DNA of 36,825 nucleotides from ZC4RG30 sp964396335 (GTDB taxonomy: Bacteria > Pseudomonadota > Gammaproteobacteria > Steroidobacterales > Steroidobacteraceae): contig CAYNEX010000012.1 of assembly GCA_964396335.1 (NCBI GenBank), positions 1 through 36,825 of the forward strand, in the 5' to 3' direction. Shown here piece after piece: positions 8,812-17,677 of the stretch. How positions within the stretch are numbered: position 1 is the stretch's first letter; each line of letters opens with the position of its first letter. Position numbers and translations under genes: made by a program. The notes beneath the pieces are model-generated. The model did no database searches, was not told the DNA's origin, and saw only the letters and a program-made list of their open reading frames with translations.

Positions 8812-9990
8812 TCAGGCAGCGGCCCGCGTCGGCACCCTGCGCATCAGTTCGGTTCCAGGTTCCCAGCTGTAGGTGGAGGAAACGGTGTTCGACGGCGAAC
8901 CGTCGGCATTGACGGCCTCGCGGTACACCAGCGAACTCATGCCCTCCTCTTCGCGGTCCACGTACTGCGTGCCCGCCTTGCGCAGGTTGGTTTCCTCCTG
9001 CACCACCTTGCGCACGAAATCGCGATGGCTGCGGAAGGCGATGAACGCCGGCAATGCGCCATTGCCCAGTACCTCCTCCGGATCCCGGCGCTCGATGTCC
9101 TTGAACAGCCGCAGCGCGCACTGGAAATGTCCCAGCTCGTAGTCGAGGAACTGCTCCCACATCGCCTTGAGGCGCGGATTGGTCTCCTGCTCGGCGCAGC
9201 CGGCATAGTTCCAGACTTCGCAGGCCTCGCTGATCAGCAGCTTCTCCAGCGGCGATTCATCCGGGTTCAGCATCGAGCCGTAGTGGGTGATGTGCTGCGA
9301 CTCGACCGAGGCGATTTCGGCATAAAGCTGGCGCGCCAGCGGATCGGCGAACAGCGGCCCGATGTTCATGTAGTAGTCATGCGTCTGGTATTCGCCGCCG
9401 GTCAGCGTCAGCGCATGCAGCTTGGTGGCCAGCGCGGAATCGGGCGCATAGGGTTCGAGCAGGTCATGCTCCGGGGCGCGGTGGTGTTCGCTCGTCGGCC
9501 GCGCCGGCACGATGTCGGTGTAACCCTGCACGATGTTGCCGGAGTCCTTGCCCTCCAGCCGGTCCAGCATCGCCGAATAGCGGTACAGGTGGTCGAAATC
9601 CTCCAGCAGCGCGTAGCGATAACCCTGCGCCATGTAGGGATCCGGCTCCAGTTGCGCCACCGAAGCGGTCACCTCGATGGCCGTCTGTTCGTAGGCAATC
9701 GTTGTTTCCAGCGGCGAATGATCGGCCCCGATCAGCCAGTTGATGGCCGTGGCCTGGTGCTGCTCGGCGCGCATCAGCTGCGCCAGCACCACCCGTGCCT
9801 GGCGGTTCATGCGCAGCGCCACCTGCTTGGTGCGCAGCGAATCCAGTTCCACGCCATTCATCAGGATGACGCGCACGCGCGTGAAGGCGTCGTCATCGAG
9901 CTTGCTGATCGGCTTGCCGGCCATGGCCTTCCAGCTCATGCGCTGGCGGTCGAGGGCGACACCCTTGTCCTGTAGCAGATTGATCGTCAT
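8812..9990 (-). CDS. Ferritin-like domain protein (392 aa), probable diiron protein
   Basis: The start at ATG 9990 is preceded by GGAGAAG. The protein looks all-alpha, with paired carboxylate/histidine motifs expected of a ferritin-like four-helix bundle: Glu225 and ESQH (230-233), then Glu255/Glu258 and ELGH (285-288). An N-terminal half with AEQHQ (75-79), Glu101 and EDFDH (130-134) may be a second, degenerate bundle. No signal peptide is visible, so it is probably cytoplasmic. It lies 14 bp downstream of a second ferritin-like gene and 15 bp upstream of the SRPBCC gene, so the three are likely co-transcribed. Iron storage, peroxide detoxification or an oxygenase activity are all possible; the sequence does not decide. 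Confidence 0.72.
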   Translation of the reverse strand: MTINLLQDKGVALDRQRMSWKAMAGKPISKLDDDAFTRVRVILMNGVELDSLRTKQVALRMNRQARVVLAQLMRAEQHQATAINWLIGADHSPLETTIAYEQTAIEVTASVAQLEPDPYMAQGYRYALLEDFDHLYRYSAMLDRLEGKDSGNIVQGYTDIVPARPTSEHHRAPEHDLLEPYAPDSALATKLHALTLTGGEYQTHDYYMNIGPLFADPLARQLYAEIASVESQHITHYGSMLNPDESPLEKLLISEACEVWNYAGCAEQETNPRLKAMWEQFLDYELGHFQCALRLFKDIERRDPEEVLGNGALPAFIAFRSHRDFVRKVVQEETNLRKAGTQYVDREEEGMSSLVYREAVNADGSPSNTVSSTYSWEPGTELMRRVPTRAAA

Positions 9991-10004
9991 GGGCTTCTCC
10001 AGGT

Positions 10005-10814
10005 TCAGACGGCCGGGGTGCCGGCGGCATCGACGGTGAGCGCACGCAGCCAGGCCTTCACGGCCACGAGGTGCTGCTCCTCGGCCACCAGGGCGTCGGT
10101 GAAGCGGTCTGCCAGCTCTCCCTGGCCCGCCTTGGTGGCCAGCTCGCTGAGCAGTTCCCAGCTGGCGGTATCCGTCAGCTCGGCGATCAGCGCCGCGTTG
10201 AGGCATTGCGCCAGCGTTGTCCTGGGATCGGTGACCACCTGCAGGACGCCCATGGTGGCGGTGCCCGCGACATCCGCGCAGGGCGTCTGTGCGGTCGGGT
10301 CACCGCCCAGTTGCGTCATCACTTCGCAAAGCATCAGGAAATGCCCGTGCTCCTCGTCGCGGATGCGCCGCAGCGTCTCCAGCGGCGTCTCGCCGATGCG
10401 CGCGATCACCGCTTCGCCGTCACCATCCTCGATGGTGATGGTGTCCAGCGGTGGCAGGTCCTCGCCGGTGGCCTCGGCCAGCGTCATGTACTTGGAGATC
10501 AGCGCGTCGTACAGGCGCGTGCCGGTGCGCTCGAAGGCGATGCGTTCACCCACCTTGTCCATCAGCAGGCTGGGACTGACGCCGTTCATCAGCGCCACGC
10601 CCTTCTTCACCGCGCCCTTCATCAGCGCGGCGGGCGGCGGGATCGACCCGATGGTGTCTGCTTCGGCAATGTTGCGCAGGCGCTCCGCCTCGATGGGTGC
10701 GGTACTGATGGGTACCTGCGGTGAGAGTTCCTCGACGGCTTCGAGCATGCGGCTGATGCCGCGGGCATGAACGGCCGCGCCGGTGCGGTTCTGTCCGAGA
10801 GTGGTGGGTTCCAT
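10005..10814 (-). CDS. Ferritin-like diiron protein (269 aa)
   Basis: This is the first gene of the leftward unit, starting at ATG 10814 with GAGG upstream. The classical four-helix diiron pattern is complete: Glu95 in RIAFERTGTRLYDAL, E155xxH158 in DEEHGHF, Glu212 in LIAELTDTASWELL, and E245xxH248 in EEQHLVAVKAWL. This E / ExxH / E / ExxH order is that of ferritin-like and rubrerythrin-like proteins that bind two irons. About 85 N-terminal residues precede the bundle and look flexible or partly helical. No export signal is seen. Its pairing with the 392-aa ferritin-like protein suggests a hetero-complex or a stress-response pair (inference). It is transcribed divergently from the peroxiredoxin-sulfite reductase operon across a 272-bp gap. 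Confidence 0.78.
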   Translation of the reverse strand: MEPTTLGQNRTGAAVHARGISRMLEAVEELSPQVPISTAPIEAERLRNIAEADTIGSIPPPAALMKGAVKKGVALMNGVSPSLLMDKVGERIAFERTGTRLYDALISKYMTLAEATGEDLPPLDTITIEDGDGEAVIARIGETPLETLRRIRDEEHGHFLMLCEVMTQLGGDPTAQTPCADVAGTATMGVLQVVTDPRTTLAQCLNAALIAELTDTASWELLSELATKAGQGELADRFTDALVAEEQHLVAVKAWLRALTVDAAGTPAV

Positions 10815-11010
10815 GAATTGAGGCCTCGCGCTTCTGTTGCGGTGCAGATCGGGTGAGCGGCCACACTAGTTCCTCGCTCCGGAGGCGGATGTAGGAAAGA
10901 CGCCCTGCGGCCGGTAGGCCCCGCCGCGCAGTCGCGCAGCCGGCATCCACTGCTGCTGCAGTGAACGAGCCGGCCTCCAGGCCCGGCATATTGATATGGG
11001 CAGATCGCTA

Positions 11011-11038
11011 TTGATGGCGCCGCCGTGTCCGCTATTTT
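11011..11038 (+). promoter_or_regulatory. Predicted promoter of the peroxiredoxin-cysJI operon
   Basis: TTGATG (11011-11016), a 16-bp spacer and TATTTT (11033-11038) match the sigma-70 consensus at 4 of 6 positions each. The rest of the 272-bp gap (10815-11086) is GC-rich with no recognised element beyond the palindrome at 11041. Transcription would start near 11045, inside that palindrome. Confidence 0.5.
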
Positions 11039-11040
11039 AT

Positions 11041-11053
11041 ATCACGTTGTGAT
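11041..11053. promoter_or_regulatory. Palindrome ATCAC-gtt-GTGAT over the predicted start site
   Basis: A perfect 5-3-5 inverted repeat follows directly after the predicted -10 element and lies 33 bp before the peroxiredoxin ATG. The position is that of a repressor operator. The LysR gene in this operon and the MarR gene at 16458 are candidate regulators; the symmetric repressor-like placement suits MarR better, but this is inference. Confidence 0.45.
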
Positions 11054-11086
11054 CTTTCTCCGCGAGGACGCGGACAGGAGCGGCAG

Positions 11087-11718
<632 letters not shown>

Positions 11719-11719
<1 letters not shown>

Positions 11720-13569
11720 TGGCCGCACCGCTTGCCATGATGGGCGCCTCGCCCGGCGCCCCGGATGCGGGTCCGGGTCCGGGTCCGCAGGATGCCTGGA
11801 ACAACGCGCCCTTCGAGCCGGCGCTGGCCGCGGAGGTGCGCGCGCTGGCGGCGCGGCTTTCGACTCCCCAGTGCGCCTGGCTCAGCGGCTATCTGGCCGG
11901 GCTGCTGGCTCCGTCTTCCACCCCGCTGCAGGCGGCGGTGTCGTCACCCCGGCCGGCGCCGGTGACCATCCTCTACGGATCGCAGAGTGGCAATGGCGAG
12001 GCACTTGCGCGGCGGACCGCCGCGCGACTCGCCAGCAGCGGAGTCGGAACGCGGCTGCTGGACATGCTCGACTGCCGCAAGGGCGATCTGGAACAGACAA
12101 GTCAGCTGCTGGTCATCGTGAGCACGCATGGCGACGGTGATCCGCCGGAGCGCGCCCAGCCCCTCTTTGAACTGCTGTCCGGAAAACGCGCCCCCCGATT
12201 GCCGGACCTGCGGTATGCGGTGCTGGCCCTGGGGGATCGCAGCTACGAGCAGTTCTGTGCCGCCGGGCAGAAGATCGACACATTGCTGGAAAAGCTCGGC
12301 GCCCGGCGCCTGTGCCAGCGGGTGGACTGTGATGTGGAGTTCGAAGCGGACGCCACGAAGTGGATGGATGCCGTGGGCGCACTGCTGGATCATCCACAGG
12401 CCAGCCCGGCTCCGGCCGCCCCCGCCCAGGCTTGCGGCCAGGCCAATGTCCTGCAGGCCTGGACCCGCAAGCACCCCTTCAAGGCCCCGGTGCTGGCCAA
12501 CCATGGACTGACGGCCGCCGGCTCCAGCAAGGAAGTCCGGCACCTGGAACTGTCCCTGGAAGGCTCCGGCATCAGCTACGAACCCGGCGACGCGCTCGGC
12601 ATCGTGCCGCGCAATCATGAACCGGAAGTCGATGCGCTGATCAGCCTGCTGGGCTTCGATGCCGAGGCGCCCGTACCGGCCGGCGACACCACCACCCCCC
12701 TGCGATCGGCACTGCTCCACCACTTCGAGATCGGCACGCTGACAGCGTCCTTCCTGCGTCGCCATGCCGAGGCCACCGGACACGCCACCCTGCGGAAACT
12801 GGTGGAAGACCGGTCGGCGCTGCATCAGTACCTGCGCGGCCGCGACGTGCGGGATGCAGTGGCGGACTTCCCGCCTGCCGACCTGGACCCGGCGGCATTC
12901 ACGCGCCTGCTTTCACCACTGGCGCCGCGTCTTTATTCCATTGCCTCCAGCCCTCGCGCCACACCCGACGAGGTGCACCTGACCGTGGGCGTGATACGCC
13001 ATCACTCCAGCGGCCGGCAGCGCCAGGGGGTGGTATCGGGTGCGATCCCCATGCTGCCTGAGGATGCGGATCTTCCCGTCTACCTGCATCGCAACGAGGG
13101 ATTCCGCCTGCCCCGGGATCCATCCACACCCATCCTGATGGTGGGCGCGGGCACCGGCGTCGCGCCCTTCCGTGGCTTCATGGCCGAGCGCGAGGCCACC
13201 GGCGCGCGCGGTCCCAACTGGCTGGTGTTCGGCGACCGTTCCTTCGAACACGATTTCCTCTACCAGGCCGAATGGCTTGCCTGGCGGCGCAGCGGCCTGC
13301 TCCATCGCATCGACGTGGCGTTCTCCCGCGACCAGCCCGAAAAGGTCTATGTGCAGCACCGGCTGCACGAACACGGTGGCGAGATCTGGCGCTGGCTGCA
13401 GGAAGGCGCCCACCTGTACCTGTGCGGCGATGCCTCGCGCATGGCCGTGGACGTGGAAACCACATTGCGCGAGGTGTTCGCTCGCCATGGCGGTCTCGAT
13501 GCGGAAGCCGCCGCGGATCACCTGCGGCTGCTGCAGCGTGAGCGCCGTTACCAGAGGGATGTGTACTGA
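11719..13569 (+). CDS. cysJ: Sulfite reductase [NADPH] flavoprotein, alpha subunit
   Basis: At 616 aa the length matches CysJ. Domains in order: an N-terminal linker with a Gly-Pro repeat encoded by tandem GGGTCC units; an FMN-binding flavodoxin domain starting at ILYGSQSGNGEA (about 84); a connecting/FAD domain with RLYSIASSP (about 405); and an NADPH domain with GAGTGVAPFRGF (about 476) and YLCGDA (about 567). It ends in RYQRDVY, the usual CysJ C-terminus whose final Tyr stacks on FAD. It passes electrons from NADPH through FAD and FMN to the CysI siroheme to reduce sulfite to sulfide for cysteine synthesis. Its start overlaps the peroxiredoxin stop and its stop overlaps the cysI start, both as TGATG, indicating tight coupling and matched subunit output. 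Confidence 0.95.
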
Positions 13570-15314
13570 TGGCCGCAAGCCCGCCCCGACATGACCTGTC
13601 CGCCCCGCTGGAGTCGCTGCATTCCAACGAGCGCGTCAAACATGACAGCCGGCAGCTGCGCGGCACGCTGCGGGACAGCCTCGCCGATGCCGTCACTGGC
13701 GCGGTGGACGAAACCGACACGCTGCTGACCAAGTTCTTCGGCATCTACCAGCAGGATGACCGCGACCTGCGTGAGGAACGCCGCCGCGCCAGGCTCGAAC
13801 CCCGTTACCAGTTCATGGTGCGCGTGCGCCTGCCAGGCGGGGTATGCCGTCCGGACCAGTGGCTGAAGCTCGACGAGATGGCGCGCAGCCATGCCGACGG
13901 AACGCTTCGACTGACCACTCGCCAGACCTTCCAGTTCCATGGCATCCGCAAGCGGCACCTGCGGCTGCACATGCAGGGCCTGCGCTCAGTCGGCCTCGAC
14001 ACCATTGCCGCCTGTGGTGATGACAACCGCAATGTGATCTGCACGGCCAATCCGCTGTTCTCGTCCGCTCATGCCGAGGTCAGTCGCCTGGCGGCACAGA
14101 TCAGCGCCCGACTGCTGCCGCGCACCGGTGCCTATCGCGAGGTGTTCCTCGACGAATCCCCGGCCGCCGCGGCTGCCGATGGCGCCGAGGAGCCGCTGTA
14201 TGGCACCACCTACCTGCCGCGCAAGTTCAAGATTGCGCTGGCGGTGCCGCCCTCGAACGACATCGACGTCTACGCCCACGACCTGGGCTTCGTCGCGGTG
14301 GTCGACAACGGCCGGCTGGCCGGCTTCAACGTGCTGGCCGGTGGCGGCATGGGCATGACGCACAATGCGCCGCACACCTTCCCGCGCCTGTCCGAACCGG
14401 TCGGGTTCTGCAGCACCGGGGATGCGGCCGCCATCGCGGAGCACGCCATGTGCATCCAGCGCGACCACGGCAACCGCAAGGACCGCGCCCATGCGCGGTT
14501 CAAGTACACCATCGAGGACCGCGGCATCCCCTGGTTCCGCGCCGAACTGGAACGCCGCCTCGGCCGCGCGCTGGAGGCGTCGCGCACCATCCACTTCACG
14601 CATTCCACCGACCTTCCCGGCTGGAGTCAGGGTGCGGATGGTCGATGGCACTTCACGATCGTGGTCCCCAATGGGCGCCTGGCTGATCGACCCGGGCGCC
14701 CGCACCTCACCGGCATGCGCGCCATTGCCAGTGAACACAAGGGACTGCTCGCGCTGACCACCAACCAGAATGTCATCATCGCCGGCGTCGCAGAGGTCGA
14801 CCGCGGACGCGTCCAGGCGCTGCTCGAGGAACACGCGCTGGTGCAACCCACCCGCACGCGTGTGCGCGATGCGGCGATGGCCTGCGTGGCCTTCCCCACC
14901 TGCGGCCTTGCCATGGCCGAGAGCGAACGCTACCTGCCGACCCTGCTGGATGCCGTCGATGCCATGCTCGAAGAACTCGCCCTCGACGACCAGCCCATCA
15001 CGCTGCGGGTCAGCGGCTGTCCGAATGGCTGCTCGCGTCCCTTCCTGGCGGAGATTGCGCTGGTCGGCAAGGCACCCGGCAGGTACAACCTGTACCTGGG
15101 CGCAGGCCCGGCCGGCGAGCGGCTGAACGCGCTGTACCGGGAGACCCTGGACGAAGCCCGCATCCTGGTGGAGCTGCGCCAGCTGCTCGGCCGTTATGCC
15201 AGCGAGAGGAGGCCCGGCGAGGCCTTCGGCGAATTCGTCGTGCGCGCCGGCATCGTGCCGGCGATGCATTCGGGGCGCGACTTCCAGAAGCGCGCGCCGG
15301 CCTCGGCGGCCTGA
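13569..15314 (+). CDS. cysI: Sulfite reductase hemoprotein, beta subunit
   Basis: The 581-aa product is the siroheme and [4Fe-4S] subunit of assimilatory sulfite reductase. LRLTTRQTFQFHGI (about 115-128) is the siroheme-pocket motif. The four cluster cysteines are present as CVAFPTC (439 and 445) and CPNGC (484 and 488). The N-terminal SNERVKHDSRQLRG matches the CysI extension that docks CysJ. It catalyses six-electron reduction of sulfite to sulfide in the cytoplasm. The ATG overlaps the cysJ stop. No PAPS reductase (cysH) or sulfate-activation genes follow, so the rest of the pathway must be elsewhere. Confidence 0.96.
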   Translation: MAASPPRHDLSAPLESLHSNERVKHDSRQLRGTLRDSLADAVTGAVDETDTLLTKFFGIYQQDDRDLREERRRARLEPRYQFMVRVRLPGGVCRPDQWLKLDEMARSHADGTLRLTTRQTFQFHGIRKRHLRLHMQGLRSVGLDTIAACGDDNRNVICTANPLFSSAHAEVSRLAAQISARLLPRTGAYREVFLDESPAAAAADGAEEPLYGTTYLPRKFKIALAVPPSNDIDVYAHDLGFVAVVDNGRLAGFNVLAGGGMGMTHNAPHTFPRLSEPVGFCSTGDAAAIAEHAMCIQRDHGNRKDRAHARFKYTIEDRGIPWFRAELERRLGRALEASRTIHFTHSTDLPGWSQGADGRWHFTIVVPNGRLADRPGRPHLTGMRAIASEHKGLLALTTNQNVIIAGVAEVDRGRVQALLEEHALVQPTRTRVRDAAMACVAFPTCGLAMAESERYLPTLLDAVDAMLEELALDDQPITLRVSGCPNGCSRPFLAEIALVGKAPGRYNLYLGAGPAGERLNALYRETLDEARILVELRQLLGRYASERRPGEAFGEFVVRAGIVPAMHSGRDFQKRAPASAA

Positions 15315-15328
15315 ACCCGGAGAGCACC

Positions 15329-16186
15329 ATGGACACGGAGCTGGCGCGGACTTTCCTGGCCATCGCCGACAGTGGCAGTTTCGTCGCCGCCTCCGAGCGC
15401 CTGCACCTGACGCAGTCCACGATCAGCGCCCGTGTGCGAAGGCTGGAGCAATGGCTCGGCGGCGAGCTGTTCGACCGGGAGCGCAATGGCAGCACCCTCA
15501 CTCCGGCAGGACATCGGTTCCAGCGCCATGCGCTGATGCTGGCACGACTGGCCGAACAGGCGCGCCGGGACGTCCAGGCCAGCCTGCATGCCCGTTCCAC
15601 GCTGACAGTGGGCGCACGCCCCGGATTGTGGGAGGCCTTCCTGTGTCGCTGGCTGGGGGATTTCGCACCGCGCGCGCCGGGAACATCGGTGCGCGCACTG
15701 ATGGGGCATGAGGAAGAGATCATGCAGGCCATCGCGGACGGCGAGGCCGATGCCGGCATCCTCTACCTTCCCGAACCACGCGCCGGACTTGCGATCGAAG
15801 TGCTGTTCGAGGACGTGCTCGAACTGGTAACCACCGATCCAGCCCGGCCGCTGCGCGAGACCGGTTACGTCTATGTGGACTGGGGACCGCAGTTCCTTGC
15901 CTGGCATGCACGCACCTTCACCGACCTGGGCGAGACCGCCATCGAAGTGAACACCGGCTGGCTCGGGATGCAGCAACTGCTGGCGCATGGCGGCTCGGGT
16001 TATTTCCCGCGTCGCCTGTTGCGCGACCCGCTTCAGGCAGGACTGGTGCATCCGGTGGCGCATGCGCCGAACTTCCGCCTGCCCGCCTATCTCTGTCATC
16101 CGGCTGCCGTGGATTCCACGGTGCTTGCCGACGCACTGGAATCCATCCGTGATGCCGCGCGCCACATCGAAGGCATCGATGCATGA
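15329..16186 (+). CDS. LysR-family regulator linked to cysJI
   Basis: The 285-aa protein starts at ATG 15329 behind GGAGAGC, 14 bp after cysI, so it is probably co-transcribed with peroxiredoxin-cysJ-cysI. The N-terminus is a standard LysR winged helix (FLAIADSGSFVAASERLHLTQSTISARVRRLEQWLG, residues about 9-43), followed by FDRERNGSTLTPAGHRF. The rest is a periplasmic-binding-like effector domain. Its position suggests control of the operon, perhaps by sulfur or redox status, but it differs from CysB in length and I would not name it so. Confidence 0.88.
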   Translation: MDTELARTFLAIADSGSFVAASERLHLTQSTISARVRRLEQWLGGELFDRERNGSTLTPAGHRFQRHALMLARLAEQARRDVQASLHARSTLTVGARPGLWEAFLCRWLGDFAPRAPGTSVRALMGHEEEIMQAIADGEADAGILYLPEPRAGLAIEVLFEDVLELVTTDPARPLRETGYVYVDWGPQFLAWHARTFTDLGETAIEVNTGWLGMQQLLAHGGSGYFPRRLLRDPLQAGLVHPVAHAPNFRLPAYLCHPAAVDSTVLADALESIRDAARHIEGIDA

Positions 16187-16202
16187 CGACAATATTGATC
16201 GT

Positions 16203-16231
16203 TTGTCCACGCGTCGCGCGACACCTATCGT
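16203..16231 (+). promoter_or_regulatory. Possible promoter for the 42-aa membrane peptide
   Basis: TTGTCC (16203-16208), a 17-bp spacer and TATCGT (16226-16231) each match the sigma-70 consensus at 4 of 6 positions. Transcription would start about 7 bp downstream, at or next to the ATG at 16238, implying a leaderless mRNA. Confidence 0.3.
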
Positions 16232-16237
16232 GCGGGC

Positions 16238-16366
16238 ATGGAGCAACGACCGGAAACAGGACTTCGCGCGGCGCCCCGCAAGCGCGCCCGGGTGGACCCG
16301 CTGCTGATGATGACCGCGGCACTGGGAGCGATCCTGGCCACGTTCGCCGCGCTCATGATGACCTGA
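16238..16366 (+). CDS. Candidate 42-aa membrane peptide
   Basis: A short frame from ATG 16238 to TGA 16366 reads MEQRPETGLRAAPRKRARVD followed by one hydrophobic segment (PLLMMTAALGAILATFAALMMT). The basic N-terminus before a single span is typical of small inner-membrane proteins. There is no Shine-Dalgarno sequence, but a promoter-like pair ends 7 bp before the ATG, which would allow leaderless translation. It occupies most of the 271-bp gap between the LysR and MarR genes, which otherwise holds no recognised gene. No family is recognised. Confidence 0.4.
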   Translation: MEQRPETGLRAAPRKRARVDPLLMMTAALGAILATFAALMMT

Positions 16367-16457
16367 ACGCCGGCAGGCGGCAGGTGCGGCAGCGGGCCAC
16401 CCGGGTGCGAGGCAGCGTGGCTTGGGCACCGGCGTTGCGACCGTTACCCTTGTCGCC

Positions 16458-16865
16458 ATGAACAAGGCCGACTTTGAATACCTGGCGGAATTCCGCCACC
16501 AGCTGCGCCGTTTCCTGCGTTTCAGTGAAGACGCCGTGCAGGCCGAGGGGCTCACGCCGCAGCAATACCAGTTGCTGCTGCAGATCAAGGGTTTTCCCGG
16601 TCGCAGCTGGGCTACGATCGGGGAACTCGCCGAGCGACTGCAGGCCAAGCATCATGGCACCGTGGCGCTGGTATCGCGCTGCGAGAGCGCCGGCCTGGTC
16701 CGTCGAGAAACCGACCCGGACGACAAGCGGCAGGTCCGCGTCCACCTCACCGACGCGGGCGAACGACGCCTGATGCGACTGGCGCGCATGCACCGGGACG
16801 AACTGGAATCGCTGGCCAGCGTATTCCGCGTGAAGCGGATCGCCGCCTTCAACGACCGGGAGTGA
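16458..16865 (+). CDS. MarR-family transcriptional regulator
   Basis: The ATG at 16458 gives 135 aa; an upstream TTG would extend it into sequence without family similarity. LTPQQYQLLLQIKG, then TIGELAERLQAKHHGTVALVSRCESAGLVRRETDPDDKRQVRVHLTDAGERRL, is the MarR winged-helix core with the DxR wing. MarR proteins are dimeric repressors released by small aromatics or by oxidation. There is no clear ribosome-binding site; TTGGGC (16422-16427) and TACCCT (16445-16450) with a 17-bp spacer would start a leaderless transcript at the ATG. The truncated haemoglobin gene follows 20 bp after its stop, so the two are probably one unit. The palindrome at 11041 is a conceivable second target. Confidence 0.88.
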   Translation: MNKADFEYLAEFRHQLRRFLRFSEDAVQAEGLTPQQYQLLLQIKGFPGRSWATIGELAERLQAKHHGTVALVSRCESAGLVRRETDPDDKRQVRVHLTDAGERRLMRLARMHRDELESLASVFRVKRIAAFNDRE

Positions 16866-16885
16866 ACCGGTCGGCCTGGAGTGAC

Positions 16886-17350
16886 ATGACCGAGCCCGAA
16901 AACCCGCGCCGCGCGGCCCTCATCCAGCGGATCCAGGCCGAGACCGGCATTGATGAAGACATGATCTTCCAGCTGGTCCATGCCTTCTACGGGCGCGTGC
17001 GGCAGGACCCGCTGATCGGTCCGGTGTTCGCCGCCCGCATCAGCGACTGGGAACCGCACCTGCAGCGCATGTGCGAGTTCTGGTCCTCGGTGATGCTGAT
17101 GAGCGGCCGCTACCACGGCGCACCGATGCCGAAGCACGCCGCCCTGCCCATCGACGCCCCGCATTTCGACCGGTGGCTGGAACTGTTCACCGCCACCGCG
17201 CATGAAGTCTGTCCGCCCGCTGCCGCGGAGCGTTTCGTCGAACGCGCCCGACTGATCGCGCGCAGCCTGGAGATGGGCGTCGCCAATTCCCAGGGCGTGT
17301 TCCTCGACCGCACCGGACGATTCCACCGCACGGGCAGCGCTCCGGAGTAG
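16886..17350 (+). CDS. Group III truncated haemoglobin
   Basis: From ATG 16886 (GGAG four bases upstream) the product is 154 aa. A GTG at 16862 overlapping the marR stop is a possible alternative. The segments LVHAFYGRVRQDPLIGPVF, WEPHLQRMCEFWSSVMLMSGRYHG, MPKHAALPI and HFDRWLELF follow the pattern of group III (TrHbP/Ctb-like) two-over-two globins, with the haem-proximal His expected in the HFDRWL helix. Known members bind oxygen or nitric oxide in the cytoplasm and help detoxify NO or supply O2. The adjacent MarR gene and the upstream peroxide and sulfite-reductase operon suggest a redox or nitrosative-stress setting (inference). Confidence 0.92.
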   Translation: MTEPENPRRAALIQRIQAETGIDEDMIFQLVHAFYGRVRQDPLIGPVFAARISDWEPHLQRMCEFWSSVMLMSGRYHGAPMPKHAALPIDAPHFDRWLELFTATAHEVCPPAAAERFVERARLIARSLEMGVANSQGVFLDRTGRFHRTGSAPE

Positions 17351-17605
17351 GAATCCCCGCAGGTGCGCTCATCGGGTGCACCGAATTGGGACACGAAATG
17401 CCTCCCGCGGCGTGCCGTCCGCACGTCCCCTTCCTTCCTGCCGGACGCATGGATTCCCTTGCCCGGGCCAACCACCGCACTGCTGATCGGTTGGCAACCA
17501 CACCGGTTTTCCACGCAGAAAAAGACCGTGTTCTTTTAGAAATCGCACTCTCCGGCGCCCCGGGCACGGGATCGCTTCCCGAGTCCGCATCAACGCGCTT
17601 CTAAC
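17351..17605. other. Non-coding upstream region of the creatininase operon
   Basis: No credible gene is visible in this stretch. An AT-richer segment (about 17510-17545) and the short repeat GGTGC/GCACC (about 17361-17381) are the only structures noted. No terminator with a T-run follows the globin gene. A long frame antisense across the region is a shadow of the creatininase gene. Confidence 0.6.
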
Positions 17606-17617
17606 GTATAGACATAT
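17606..17617 (+). promoter_or_regulatory. HutC-type operator (site A), GTATAGACATAT
   Basis: GTATAGAC fits the HutC-subfamily GntR consensus GT(A/C)TA(G/T)AC. The full 12-bp string recurs exactly, in the same orientation relative to its gene, upstream of the TonB-dependent receptor (complement at 27627-27638). It lies 61 bp before the creatininase ATG. TATCTG (17615-17620) could be an overlapping -10 element. The regulator assignment is inference from the nearby hutC gene. Confidence 0.6.
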
Positions 17618-17634
17618 CTGGAGGACATGAACTA

Positions 17635-17668
17635 GATACAAGCAACAGCAGCGTCGTGTTCTTGTATC
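17635..17668 (+). repeat. Leader hairpin abutting the creatininase ribosome-binding site
   Basis: GATACAAG (17635-17642) and CTTGTATC (17661-17668) are perfect complements. With one bulged C the stem extends by AAC/GTT, giving 11 pairs and an 11-nt loop. The stem ends directly before the GGAGG (17669-17673) of the gene starting at 17678. Just upstream, GGAGGA and a two-codon frame (ATG AAC TAG, 17627-17635) run into the hairpin. CTTGTA/TACAAG are also the half-sites of the Pseudomonas HutC operator, here facing outward, so a DNA-level role is possible too. Confidence 0.55.
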
Positions 17669-17677
17669 GGAGGTTTC

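Noticed and set aside
8335..9975. A 546-codon rightward frame across the SRPBCC and ferritin-like genes
   Set aside because: Both leftward genes have starts with good ribosome-binding sites and family motifs; the antisense frame has neither.
10840..10880. A GGAAC motif upstream of the ferritin-like unit that resembles an extracytoplasmic sigma factor -35
   Set aside because: No matching -10 element was found at the required spacing.
11766..11789. Tandem GGGTCC repeats
   Set aside because: They encode a short Gly-Pro linker at the N-terminus of CysJ and are explained by coding sequence.
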